Source: an uncultured Eubacteriales bacterium (GTDB lineage: Bacteria; Bacillota; Clostridia; Oscillospirales; Acutalibacteraceae). Taken from it: a DNA stretch of 64,000 bases. The position numbers were made by a program, and so were the translations under genes. The notes beneath the pieces are model-generated. The model ran no database searches, was not told the DNA's origin, and saw only the letters and a program-made list of their open reading frames with translations. Every line of letters starts with the position of its first letter. The first letter of the stretch is position 1. The stretch is taken from positions 1 through 64,000 of the forward strand of contig CAKSYX010000001.1 of assembly GCA_934525065.1 (NCBI GenBank), written 5' to 3'. Of the stretch, positions 1 through 7,158 are shown one piece after another.

Positions 1-1
1 G

Positions 2-574
2 ATCCGTGACATGGAAGAGCACATTGAAAATATTGAGGATGAAAATCAGGTCAAAGCGTACCTTGAAAAAATCATTCGTAAAGAAGCCGGAGACGGCACA
101 GGACTGGTCTACGGAATGGGTCATGCCGTTTATACTGTTTCCGATCCGCGCGCTGCGATCCTCAAGCGCAAGGCTCGTGAGTTTTCAGCGGGAACCGAAT
201 ATGAAAAAGAGTTCCATATGATTGAAATGATTGAGCACTTTACTCCGGAGCTGTTCAGAAAGATTAAAGGTCAGAACAAACCTCTTTGCGCAAACGTTGA
301 CCTTTATTCCGGGCTTATATATAAGATACTCGGAATACCGGAGGATCTTTTTACGCCGCTTTTCGCCGCAGCAAGGATCGTCGGCTGGTCTGCACACAGA
401 ATGGAAGAGATTCTCACCGGGAACCGTATTATAAGACCCGCGTACAAGAGCGTTGCCGTTCCCAAAAAATACATACCGATTGACGAAAGAATTGAAAACT
501 ATCACTCCTCAGCCGTATATGTTCCGACCGAGGAGAGAATTATCAACGGAGAGGGTGAAGGCAATGAAGATTAA
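2..574 (+). CDS. gltA: Citrate synthase, C-terminal part (5' end outside window)
   Basis: Condenses oxaloacetate and acetyl-CoA to citrate, here probably feeding 2-oxoglutarate and glutamate synthesis in an anaerobe. The frame is open from the window edge, so only about the last 190 residues are present. Visible family landmarks are GMGHAVY with the catalytic His, NVDLYSGLIYKILGI with the catalytic Asp region (usually NVDFYSG), and FAAARIVGWSAHRMEE. The ATG at 11 is internal to the protein and should not be taken as the start. The stop overlaps the next gene's start by 11 bases. Identification is firm; whether it is Si- or Re-type cannot be argued further, but the motifs are those of the ordinary Si family. 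Confidence 0.93.
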   Translation: MRDMEEHIENIEDENQVKAYLEKIIRKEAGDGTGLVYGMGHAVYTVSDPRAAILKRKAREFSAGTEYEKEFHMIEMIEHFTPELFRKIKGQNKPLCANVDLYSGLIYKILGIPEDLFTPLFAAARIVGWSAHRMEEILTGNRIIRPAYKSVAVPKKYIPIDERIENYHSSAVYVPTEERIINGEGEGNED

Positions 575-1475
575 GGAAAACAACGAAAAATTAAAATATT
601 CTCAGCTATTTTTGATCTTTGTTCCGGCGGCTGTTGTACTTACGGTAATGAGATGTATACAAATTCCGACTGTTATTGACACAAAAACCGGTTTTTACAC
701 AAGCCGCAGCTTTCTTGTTGTTCTGTTTTTTGTTCTGCTTTTTGCCGCTTGCCTTTCACTTGCGCTTATTCCGTTTCTTGCAAAGCAGAGCAGGTATATC
801 TGGTTCAAAAGATACAAAAGCAAGAGCTTTTCGGCTGCAACTCGTTTGTTTGCTCTTGTTATGCTTCTCGATGGCGCATGGAGTCTTGTGACCGCTTATG
901 ATACCGCGCAGGACACAAGAATATTCGGAACCGTGCTCAGAAGCATGATGGTCTCCGGAGCGATTCCGCAGCTGTTCAGAGGAATTTTCGGGCTTTTAGC
1001 CGGTATATATTTCGCTTTGCTTTCAGGTGCACTGAAAAAGCCCGACGGCGACGTTGAAAAGCATAAGGTTCTCGCCCTTATGCCCGTTGGCTGGGTCGGC
1101 TGCCGTTTACTTAATCTGTTTGTGAGAAGAATCAGCTTTCTGCGCGTTTCCGATTTGTTTCTGGAGCTATGTATGTGCGCTTTCATGACGCTGTTTTTTA
1201 TGGCCTTCGCTCAAACTGCGAATTTAATATACTCAAAAGATTCGCGCTGGAGACTTGCCGGGTTCGGACTTCCGGCGGCACTTATTGCCGTGATTGTGAA
1301 CGTCTCAAGGCTCATCTTCACAATTATCGACAGTGAAAAATATGTCACCGAAAACTATACCTTCTGTGTTACCGACTTGGCCTTTGTTGCTTTTGTTGTT
1401 GTTCTTGTTCTGAGAATGATTAAGCCAAAACCGCTACCCGAGAAGGAGAATACGGAGTCTGAAATTGTTTCTTGA
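564..1475 (+). CDS. Polytopic membrane protein of unknown function
   Basis: I do not recognise this family. The 303-residue product has about seven or eight hydrophobic segments (roughly residues 13-32, 47-70, 88-107, 120-150, 170-190, 205-225, 235-255 and 265-285) separated by short basic loops, and a charged C-terminus. No catalytic or transport motif was seen. The ATG at 564 is chosen over one further upstream because it sits after GAGGGTGAAGG and gives a normal Lys-rich start (MKIKENNEKLK); the upstream extension would lie inside gltA. It overlaps gltA by 11 bases and the following transporter by 11 bases, so the three genes are probably translationally coupled. Confidence 0.75.
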   Translation: MKIKENNEKLKYSQLFLIFVPAAVVLTVMRCIQIPTVIDTKTGFYTSRSFLVVLFFVLLFAACLSLALIPFLAKQSRYIWFKRYKSKSFSAATRLFALVMLLDGAWSLVTAYDTAQDTRIFGTVLRSMMVSGAIPQLFRGIFGLLAGIYFALLSGALKKPDGDVEKHKVLALMPVGWVGCRLLNLFVRRISFLRVSDLFLELCMCAFMTLFFMAFAQTANLIYSKDSRWRLAGFGLPAALIAVIVNVSRLIFTIIDSEKYVTENYTFCVTDLAFVAFVVVLVLRMIKPKPLPEKENTESEIVS

Positions 1476-2391
1476 TAATGTTAAACAGGCTGCTGCTCAA
1501 GTTGCGGTTCTGTATGTTATGGTTGCAGTCGGCTTTGTCTGTGACAGAGTAGGACTTTTTACTGAAAAAACAGCGCGGAAGCTTGTTAATCTTCTGATGT
1601 ATTTTATAGTCGTATGTATGCTTGTCAAATCCTTTGTCGGCATTGAGTTGAACGGTGAAAATCTCAAAAAGTTTTTGATTTCAATACTCCTCGGCTTTGC
1701 GGTTCACTTCATTGCGATTGCCTTGAATGTTCCGTTTTTCAAGAAGAAAACAGAGGAAAGACCGATTTATAAATATGCCTGTATATACGGCAACGTCGGC
1801 TTCATGGCTTTGCCGCTTGCTCAGGCTGTTCTCGGCGATGAAGGCGTTTTCTACTGTGCAAACGGAGTGATTGCTTTTAACGTGATTACGTTTATTCACG
1901 GTGTTGCTCTCATGAGCCGGGCGAAGGAAAAGCTTAACTTCAAAAAAGTGATTCTGAATCCCGGTGTAATTTCCGTAATAATCGGCTTGCCGCTGTTTTT
2001 GCTTCAGGTAAAGCTGCCTGTCGTGATTGCAAAACCACTTGAGTATTTTTCTGATATAAACACACCCATTGCTATGCTAATCTTCGGAACCTATCTTTCT
2101 CACACCGGACTTAAAACGATATTTTCGGATAAGCGCATTTATCTTGTGGCTTTGTTTAAGCTTTTACTGATGCCGCTTGCCTGCATAGGTATTTTTCGGC
2201 TGTGTGGTGTTACGGGAACACTTCTTACGGCGTTTGCAATCACTGCCTGTGTTCCTTCCGCGAACAACACGTTTATGTTTGCAACAAAGTACGAACGCGA
2301 CACCGGGCTTGCTTCAAGAACGGTTGCGCTGGTCAGTTTGTTTTCAATAGTAACAATGCCTGTTATTATAGCATTCGCTCAATCAATTTAA
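1465..2391 (+). CDS. AEC-family transporter (auxin efflux carrier/malate permease type)
   Basis: A 308-residue integral membrane protein with about ten hydrophobic segments. Its N-terminus (VLYVMVAVGFVCDRVGLF) and the YGNVGFMALPLAQAVLG and CVPSANNTFMFATKY stretches are typical of the AEC family, whose bacterial members export or import organic acids such as malate. The start is TTG, eight bases after an ACGGAG ribosome site and inside the preceding gene. Its stop TAA is shared with the AAGGAGGTG ribosome site of lgt. Substrate is not evident; the nearby citrate synthase would fit an organic acid but that is inference. Confidence 0.85.
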   Translation: MFLDNVKQAAAQVAVLYVMVAVGFVCDRVGLFTEKTARKLVNLLMYFIVVCMLVKSFVGIELNGENLKKFLISILLGFAVHFIAIALNVPFFKKKTEERPIYKYACIYGNVGFMALPLAQAVLGDEGVFYCANGVIAFNVITFIHGVALMSRAKEKLNFKKVILNPGVISVIIGLPLFLLQVKLPVVIAKPLEYFSDINTPIAMLIFGTYLSHTGLKTIFSDKRIYLVALFKLLLMPLACIGIFRLCGVTGTLLTAFAITACVPSANNTFMFATKYERDTGLASRTVALVSLFSIVTMPVIIAFAQSI

Positions 2392-2405
2392 GGAGGTGCA
2401 TCCTC

Positions 2406-3524
2406 ATGGGAGCGCAAACAGTATTGGTAAAATTTGCCGGAATTGCAAAAGAGTTTTCTGTATCCAACACAATAAATCTCGGCTTTACTACCGTACGCTG
2501 GTATGGGGCAATTATAGCCTTTGGTTTTCTTCTTGCTGTTCTTTTCGGCGGAAGGATCGCTTGGAAATGGAAAATCAATCTTGATAAAATGATTGACGTC
2601 TTGCTTTTCGGAACGATCGGAGGAATACTCGGAGCAAGGCTTTATTATGTTGCGTTTAAGTGGGACTATTATTCTCAGCATTTAAGTGAGATTGTCAGAA
2701 TTTGGGAGGGTGGTCTTGCAATTTACGGCGGAATAATCGGCGGACTTCTTGCCGCATTTATCGTCTGCAAGGTTGAAAAACTCAATTTTTTCAACCTGCT
2801 TGACATGGCTTCAATGAGCCTTCTTATCGGTCAGGGCATCGGCCGTTGGGGCAACTATGCAAATCAGGAGGCCTTCGGCTCGATCACATATAAAAATTGG
2901 GGTATGATGAGTGACACTGTTGCCGATTATATATCCAAAAAAGCGTCTTATTTCAACCTCGACAATGTTGGTGACGTAAAAGAATATATTGCGCAGAACA
3001 ATCTTTATGTTCATCCAACGTTCTTTTATGAATCCGTTTGGTGTCTTCTCGGATTTCTTGTGCTTTATCTGATTATGAGAAAACGCAGAAAGTTCAGCGG
3101 TCAGCTTTTCCTTTGCTACGGCGTTTGGTATGGTTTTGAAAGAATGGTTGTTGAAGGACTTCGCTCGGATTCGCTTTATATCGGCAGCTCTTCGATTCGA
3201 GTGTCTCAGGCGCTTTCTGCGGCTCTTATGTTGGTTTCGCTTGTTCTTCTTATCGCTCTTTATATCAGATTCACAAAACATCCGAAACCAATTGAAGGAA
3301 TTGATTATTTCCCGCCCAAAAGTGAAAAAGAGCTGAGGGAAGAAAAACTCAGAGCCGAAAAAAAGGCTCTCAAAAAGCAGGCCAAGGGCGTTGTTATCCG
3401 AGACGGAAAGATTGTTGCAAGGCGTTCCGAAAGTACTGCCGAAGCCGGAGATGTGAAACGAGCAGCAGACCAAGCAGAAGAAAAAGCTCCCGAAGAGGGT
3501 GATAAGGACAATGAAAATAATTGA
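2406..3524 (+). CDS. lgt: Prolipoprotein diacylglyceryl transferase with charged C-terminal tail
   Basis: Transfers diacylglycerol from phosphatidylglycerol to the lipobox cysteine of prolipoproteins at the membrane. The ATG at 2406 follows a strong AAGGAGGTG. Landmarks are TTVRWYGAIIAFGF, GGLAIYGGIIGG and GQGIGRWGNYANQEAFG (the family signature with the essential Arg and Asn), then HPTFFYESVWC. At 372 residues it is about 90-100 longer than typical Lgt because of a cytoplasmic Lys/Glu-rich tail from about residue 285 (coiled-coil-like, then acidic). The lipoproteins at 18804, 31724 and 54960, and signal peptidase II at 26439, complete the pathway in this window. Confidence 0.96.
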   Translation: MGAQTVLVKFAGIAKEFSVSNTINLGFTTVRWYGAIIAFGFLLAVLFGGRIAWKWKINLDKMIDVLLFGTIGGILGARLYYVAFKWDYYSQHLSEIVRIWEGGLAIYGGIIGGLLAAFIVCKVEKLNFFNLLDMASMSLLIGQGIGRWGNYANQEAFGSITYKNWGMMSDTVADYISKKASYFNLDNVGDVKEYIAQNNLYVHPTFFYESVWCLLGFLVLYLIMRKRRKFSGQLFLCYGVWYGFERMVVEGLRSDSLYIGSSSIRVSQALSAALMLVSLVLLIALYIRFTKHPKPIEGIDYFPPKSEKELREEKLRAEKKALKKQAKGVVIRDGKIVARRSESTAEAGDVKRAADQAEEKAPEEGDKDNENN

Positions 3525-4362
3525 CGGAAAAGAAACCGCGCTTCTTCTTTGCAAGCAAGTTAAAGAGAGGACTGACGTATTGCTCAAAAAGGGTATTAAG
3601 CCTTGCCTTGCCGTTATAATTGTCGGCTGCGACCCGGCTTCAAGGGTTTATGTCAACAACAAAAAGAAAAAGTGCGCCATGCTTGGCATTAAGTCGCTTG
3701 AGTTCGCTTTTGACGGAACGGTCAAGCAGGAGGAGCTTCTCCAACTTATTGCGAAGCTCAATGCGGATGATTCTGTTGACGGTATTTTATGTCAGCTACC
3801 GTTGCCCGGACACATTGATGAAAAGGCAGTAATTGAGGCGATTGATCCGCAGAAGGACGTTGACTGCTTTTGCAATGTTAATGTCGGAAAGCTTTGGACT
3901 GACGAAGCCGTCTTTATGCCTTGCACACCTGCAGGTGTTATGAAGCTGCTTGAACGCTATGAAATCGCCGTCAGCGGAAAAAACTGCGTAATTGTCGGAA
4001 GAAGTAACATTGTAGGAAAGCCTTTGGCGGCGCTTATGCTCGGTGCTGACGCAACCGTTACAGTGTGCCATTCAAAGACTAAAAATCTCAAAGATATTTG
4101 TCGCTCGGCAGACATCCTCGTTGCCGCTGTCGGAAGAGCCGGCTTTATTTCTGAGGATATGGTGAAAAACGGTGCTGTTGTTATTGACGTTGGAATCAAC
4201 CGACTTGAAAACGGAAAGCTATGCGGAGACGTTGATTTTGACGCGGTTAGCCGGAAAGCATCATATATAACACCGGTTCCGGGTGGCTGTGGCCCAATGA
4301 CCATTGCTGTCCTAATGGAAAATACGGTTAAAGCCTGTGAAAGCAGACGTATTGTTGACTGA
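3511..4362 (+). CDS. folD: Bifunctional methylene-THF dehydrogenase/methenyl-THF cyclohydrolase
   Basis: Interconverts 5,10-methylene-THF and 10-formyl-THF with NADP in one-carbon metabolism. 283 residues, normal length. Visible are YVNNKKKKC (active-site Tyr and Lys), DGILCQLPLP, GRSNIVGKPLA in the Rossmann part and the C-terminal PVPGGCGPMT signature. The ATG at 3511 is used; a GTG four codons upstream is in frame but would lie on top of the probable ribosome site. The start overlaps the lgt stop by 14 bases. The THF-responsive folate transporter at 52774 belongs to the same cofactor economy. Confidence 0.96.
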   Translation: MKIIDGKETALLLCKQVKERTDVLLKKGIKPCLAVIIVGCDPASRVYVNNKKKKCAMLGIKSLEFAFDGTVKQEELLQLIAKLNADDSVDGILCQLPLPGHIDEKAVIEAIDPQKDVDCFCNVNVGKLWTDEAVFMPCTPAGVMKLLERYEIAVSGKNCVIVGRSNIVGKPLAALMLGADATVTVCHSKTKNLKDICRSADILVAAVGRAGFISEDMVKNGAVVIDVGINRLENGKLCGDVDFDAVSRKASYITPVPGGCGPMTIAVLMENTVKACESRRIVD

Positions 4363-4417
4363 TTACATATATCCATTGTGAAAATTCAGTCAAATTTGAA
4401 GTTGAAAGGTGATTATT

Positions 4418-4924
4418 ATGGACAAAAAACTTTATACAAGTCCGGACAAAAAGCTCTGCGGCGTTTGCGGCGGAATTGCAGATTATTTTAATCTTGACCC
4501 AACGTTGATAAGAATAATCGTTGCGGCTGTTTCTCTTGCAACCGCAATTCTTCCGGCAATTTTTATCTATCTGGTTGCAGCGCTTGTTATGCCGAAGCCG
4601 CCGGAAAACTATTATCAGTATTATAACAACACGTCAAAAAAACTGAAAAAGAGCACTGACAAGAAGTTGTTCGGTGTCTGCGGCGGAATTGCCGAGTACT
4701 TTTCGATCGATTCAACTATTGTAAGACTCCTTTTTGCTCTTTCGTTTTTATTCTTCGGTTACGGACTCGGCCTTTACATCGTTTGTGCCGTTTTGATGCC
4801 AGGAGCGATAATTGAAAATGCATACTATGATCAGAATGCTCAGCCCGGCTATAACGACCAGGCATATTGGAATGCTCAGCAGCCTCAGCAGCCCCAACAG
4901 CCGCAGGGCGGAAATGAAAACTGA
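4418..4924 (+). CDS. Tandem PspC-domain membrane protein
   Basis: 168 residues with two consecutive PspC domains. The first (about residues 3-60) and second (about 76-132) both carry the motif DKKL(C/F)GVCGGIA(D/E)YF followed by a hydrophobic span, so an internal duplication is obvious. The tail is rich in Gln, Pro, Asn and Tyr. PspC-type proteins sit in the membrane and are linked to envelope-stress signalling; some bind a response regulator or PspA. No such partner lies nearby. ATG follows AAAGGTGATT. The stop overlaps the next start as ATGA, so it is coupled to the phosphopantetheinyl transferase. Confidence 0.88.
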   Translation: MDKKLYTSPDKKLCGVCGGIADYFNLDPTLIRIIVAAVSLATAILPAIFIYLVAALVMPKPPENYYQYYNNTSKKLKKSTDKKLFGVCGGIAEYFSIDSTIVRLLFALSFLFFGYGLGLYIVCAVLMPGAIIENAYYDQNAQPGYNDQAYWNAQQPQQPQQPQGGNEN

Positions 4925-5556
4925 TGGTTTTGGTTACAAGCCTTGTCGGTTTGGAGGATGCGTTTTTTGAAAAGCGAGCACTGCTTCTTCCTGAGGAAAA
5001 GAGACGCCAACTTTCCGCTATAAAAAATGTGAAGTCAATAAAAGAAACGACCCTTGCGTGGCTGCTTTTGCGTCGGGCTCTCGGTATGAAGTCCGACGAA
5101 AAATTTCCACCGTTGAGCTTTTCCGACAGAGGGAAGCCATGCTTTGAAAATTCTGAAGTCCGCTTTAATCTCAGCCATAGCAGTAGTATGGTCTGCGCTG
5201 CTGTTTCGGATAAAGAAGAAATTGGCGTTGACGTTCAGAAAAAGAGTTTCTTTTCTGAAAAAGTCAAAAAGCGTGTTTTTTGCACGGCTGAGATCAAGAG
5301 CGGTGAAGCTTATTCAGATCCGGACTTATATTTTACCCGCCTTTGGGCAATTAAAGAAAGCTATCTGAAGCAGACCGGTGTCGGAATTGCATTCGATTTC
5401 AGAACACTTGATTTTTCAAAGGAATGTCGGAAGAGCTACTTTGAAAAAAACGGTCTTTGCTATACCGTAAAGAAAATTGAATCTTACTGCTTTTCTGTTT
5501 GTACTACGAAAAAAGGAAAGCAGGAATTTATAAATGTACCTGCCCTGAGCCTATAA
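4924..5556 (+). CDS. 4'-phosphopantetheinyl transferase, Sfp type
   Basis: Moves the phosphopantetheine arm of CoA onto carrier proteins. 210 residues. The Sfp-family motifs are present: FNLSHS at about 81-86, IGVDVQ at 100-105 (metal-binding Asp) and WAIKESYLK at 141-149. No polyketide, non-ribosomal peptide or acyl-carrier gene is in this window, so the target is unknown and could simply be the fatty-acid carrier protein. It starts within the stop of the PspC gene (ATGA). The C-terminal third is less conserved by eye. Confidence 0.88.
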   Translation: MVLVTSLVGLEDAFFEKRALLLPEEKRRQLSAIKNVKSIKETTLAWLLLRRALGMKSDEKFPPLSFSDRGKPCFENSEVRFNLSHSSSMVCAAVSDKEEIGVDVQKKSFFSEKVKKRVFCTAEIKSGEAYSDPDLYFTRLWAIKESYLKQTGVGIAFDFRTLDFSKECRKSYFEKNGLCYTVKKIESYCFSVCTTKKGKQEFINVPALSL

Positions 5557-5565
5557 ATAATGGTG

Positions 5566-5606
5566 CTTTGTCATCATAACAAATAAATCAAGATGACGAA
5601 GTCATC
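5566..5606 (+). promoter_or_regulatory. Leader with two mutually exclusive hairpins before the GPH symporter
   Basis: CTTTGTCATC (5566-5575) can pair with GATGACGAAG (5592-5601, one G-U pair). The same GATGAC (5592-5597) can instead pair with GTCATC (5601-5606) in a tight hairpin with a GAA loop. The latter ends one base before the AAAGGAGA ribosome site of the symporter. The sequence shows the pairing potential only. It may be a weak end signal for the upstream operon or a translational switch. Confidence 0.35.
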
Positions 5607-5622
5607 AAAGGAGAGTATAACA

Positions 5623-7038
5623 ATGAACGCTTTGAAATTCATCAAAGGAAAGCTTGGCTACGGCGTCGGTGCCGTAGGTCTCGATCTTAGCTACGGAATG
5701 TTTTATTCCTTCCTTGCTAAGTATTTGACCACAATGAAGGTCAGCAATACGTTTTTGCTTATTCTGACCCCGATCGCAAGACTTTGGGACGGCATCAATG
5801 ACCCGATGATGGGAACGATTGTTGATAATACCCATACAAAGATGGGTAAGTACCGCCCGTGGATTTTGACCGGTGCTTCGCTTAATGCAATTGTTTTGGT
5901 TTTCCTTTTCAGCAATCCGTTCAAACTCAGCGGGGCAGGACTATGCGTTTATGTTGCAATTACATATGTGCTTTGGGGAATGACAAACACTCTTGCCGAT
6001 ATTCCTTATTGGTCAATGGTTCCGTCATTCACCAGCGACCCGAAGGAGCGCAACCTGATTTCAACGGTTGCAAGGGCTTTTTCGGGCATCGGCCAAGGTC
6101 TTGTAACGATTGGCGCGCCGCTTCTCATGTCTGCCTTCAGTGTAACGACGGTTTTTGACGAAGAAAAACAGGAGTACGTTAAGGTTTCCGATGAACGCAG
6201 CTTTTTCTTCTGCGCACTTATATGCTCGATTTGCCTCATTGTTTTCGCCCTTATTTGTGTCGGAACAACAAAAGAGCGTGTGACAACTACCTCTAATGAA
6301 AAGTTTTCTTTTGGACGTGCGATAAAAATTGTTAAGAGTAACGACCAGTTGCTGATATTCATGCTCTTTGCAATGATTTCAAACGCAGGCTGGTACCTCA
6401 CGTCGGGTGTGGCAACCTATTATTTTGACGTTGTTGTCGGCGATATCAAAAAGCAGTCGGCGTTCAGCACGGCTTCTGCAATCGGTTCAGTTATCGGTAT
6501 GCTTTTGCTTCCTTTCCTTACCAAGTATATGTCAAAACGCCGCGCATATCAGGTTTCGCTCGGCGTTGCCGCTGTCGGCTATGCAGGCATGACGGTTTGC
6601 TCCTTTGCCGGAAGTCTTGCAGGGCTCAATATCTGCTATATTATCGGTGCGATCGGTATCTCTTCAATGTTTATAGCTCAAACGATTTTCCTTGCTGACA
6701 TCGTTGACTACGGCGAGTTCAAAATGGGCTTTAGAGCTGAGTCCATAACGTTCTCAATGAAGGGCTTTCTTCAAAAAATGGCCTATACCGTCCAGACAAT
6801 TATCCTCTTTGCAACGATCGGTCTCACCGGCTATAAGGAAGAGCTTCACATGAACAACTCGAATGCTGTTAAAAACGGAATCACTGCAATGCTTTGCGTA
6901 ATTCCTACTGTGCTTTTTATTATCTCACTTATTATTTTCTCAGCAAAGTTCAAACTCCACGGCTCCTTCATGGACGAGGTAACAAGAACTGTTACCGAAA
7001 ACCAAAAACAGCGTGAGCTTGCCGAACAAGCTGAATGA
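5623..7038 (+). CDS. GPH-family (glycoside-pentoside-hexuronide) sugar:cation symporter
   Basis: A 471-residue, 12-segment MFS transporter of the melibiose-carrier/GPH family. Typical stretches are GLDLSYGMFYSFLAKYL near the N-terminus, IARLWDGINDPMMGTIVDNT with the cation-site Asp residues, KMGKYRPW, and DYGEFKMGFRAESITFSM in the second half. The ATG at 5623 follows AAAGGAGAG at a good distance; an in-frame GTG or TTG start further up is not needed. The next gene is glycogen/maltodextrin phosphorylase, which suggests an oligosaccharide or glucoside substrate, but the substrate cannot be read from the sequence. Confidence 0.92.
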   Translation: MNALKFIKGKLGYGVGAVGLDLSYGMFYSFLAKYLTTMKVSNTFLLILTPIARLWDGINDPMMGTIVDNTHTKMGKYRPWILTGASLNAIVLVFLFSNPFKLSGAGLCVYVAITYVLWGMTNTLADIPYWSMVPSFTSDPKERNLISTVARAFSGIGQGLVTIGAPLLMSAFSVTTVFDEEKQEYVKVSDERSFFFCALICSICLIVFALICVGTTKERVTTTSNEKFSFGRAIKIVKSNDQLLIFMLFAMISNAGWYLTSGVATYYFDVVVGDIKKQSAFSTASAIGSVIGMLLLPFLTKYMSKRRAYQVSLGVAAVGYAGMTVCSFAGSLAGLNICYIIGAIGISSMFIAQTIFLADIVDYGEFKMGFRAESITFSMKGFLQKMAYTVQTIILFATIGLTGYKEELHMNNSNAVKNGITAMLCVIPTVLFIISLIIFSAKFKLHGSFMDEVTRTVTENQKQRELAEQAE

Positions 7039-7065
7039 TTCGCAGAGCTTAATTTTTGAAAAATG

Positions 7066-7115
7066 ACCGCAAAAGACGAATGCAACGTTCTTTCGTATTT
7101 TGCGGTTTTTATTTT
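7066..7115 (+). terminator. Rho-independent terminator after the GPH symporter
   Basis: A long stem pairs ACCGCAAAA with TTTTGCGGT (inner ACGAA/TTCGT pairing as well), between 7066 and 7106, and is followed by a T-rich run to 7115. It sits 28 bases after the symporter stop. Confidence 0.85.
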
Positions 7116-7158
7116 TCATAATTACCGGCGCTTCGTCAATAATAAGACGGGTGATATT

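Noticed and set aside
2202..2405. In-frame 68-codon extension upstream of lgt
   Set aside because: It lies inside the AEC transporter gene in another frame; the ATG at 2406 follows AAGGAGGTG and gives the canonical Lgt start.
2811..3587. 258-codon open frame on the minus strand opposite lgt
   Set aside because: Composition is that of an antisense shadow; no ribosome site or family features, and lgt on the plus strand is certain.
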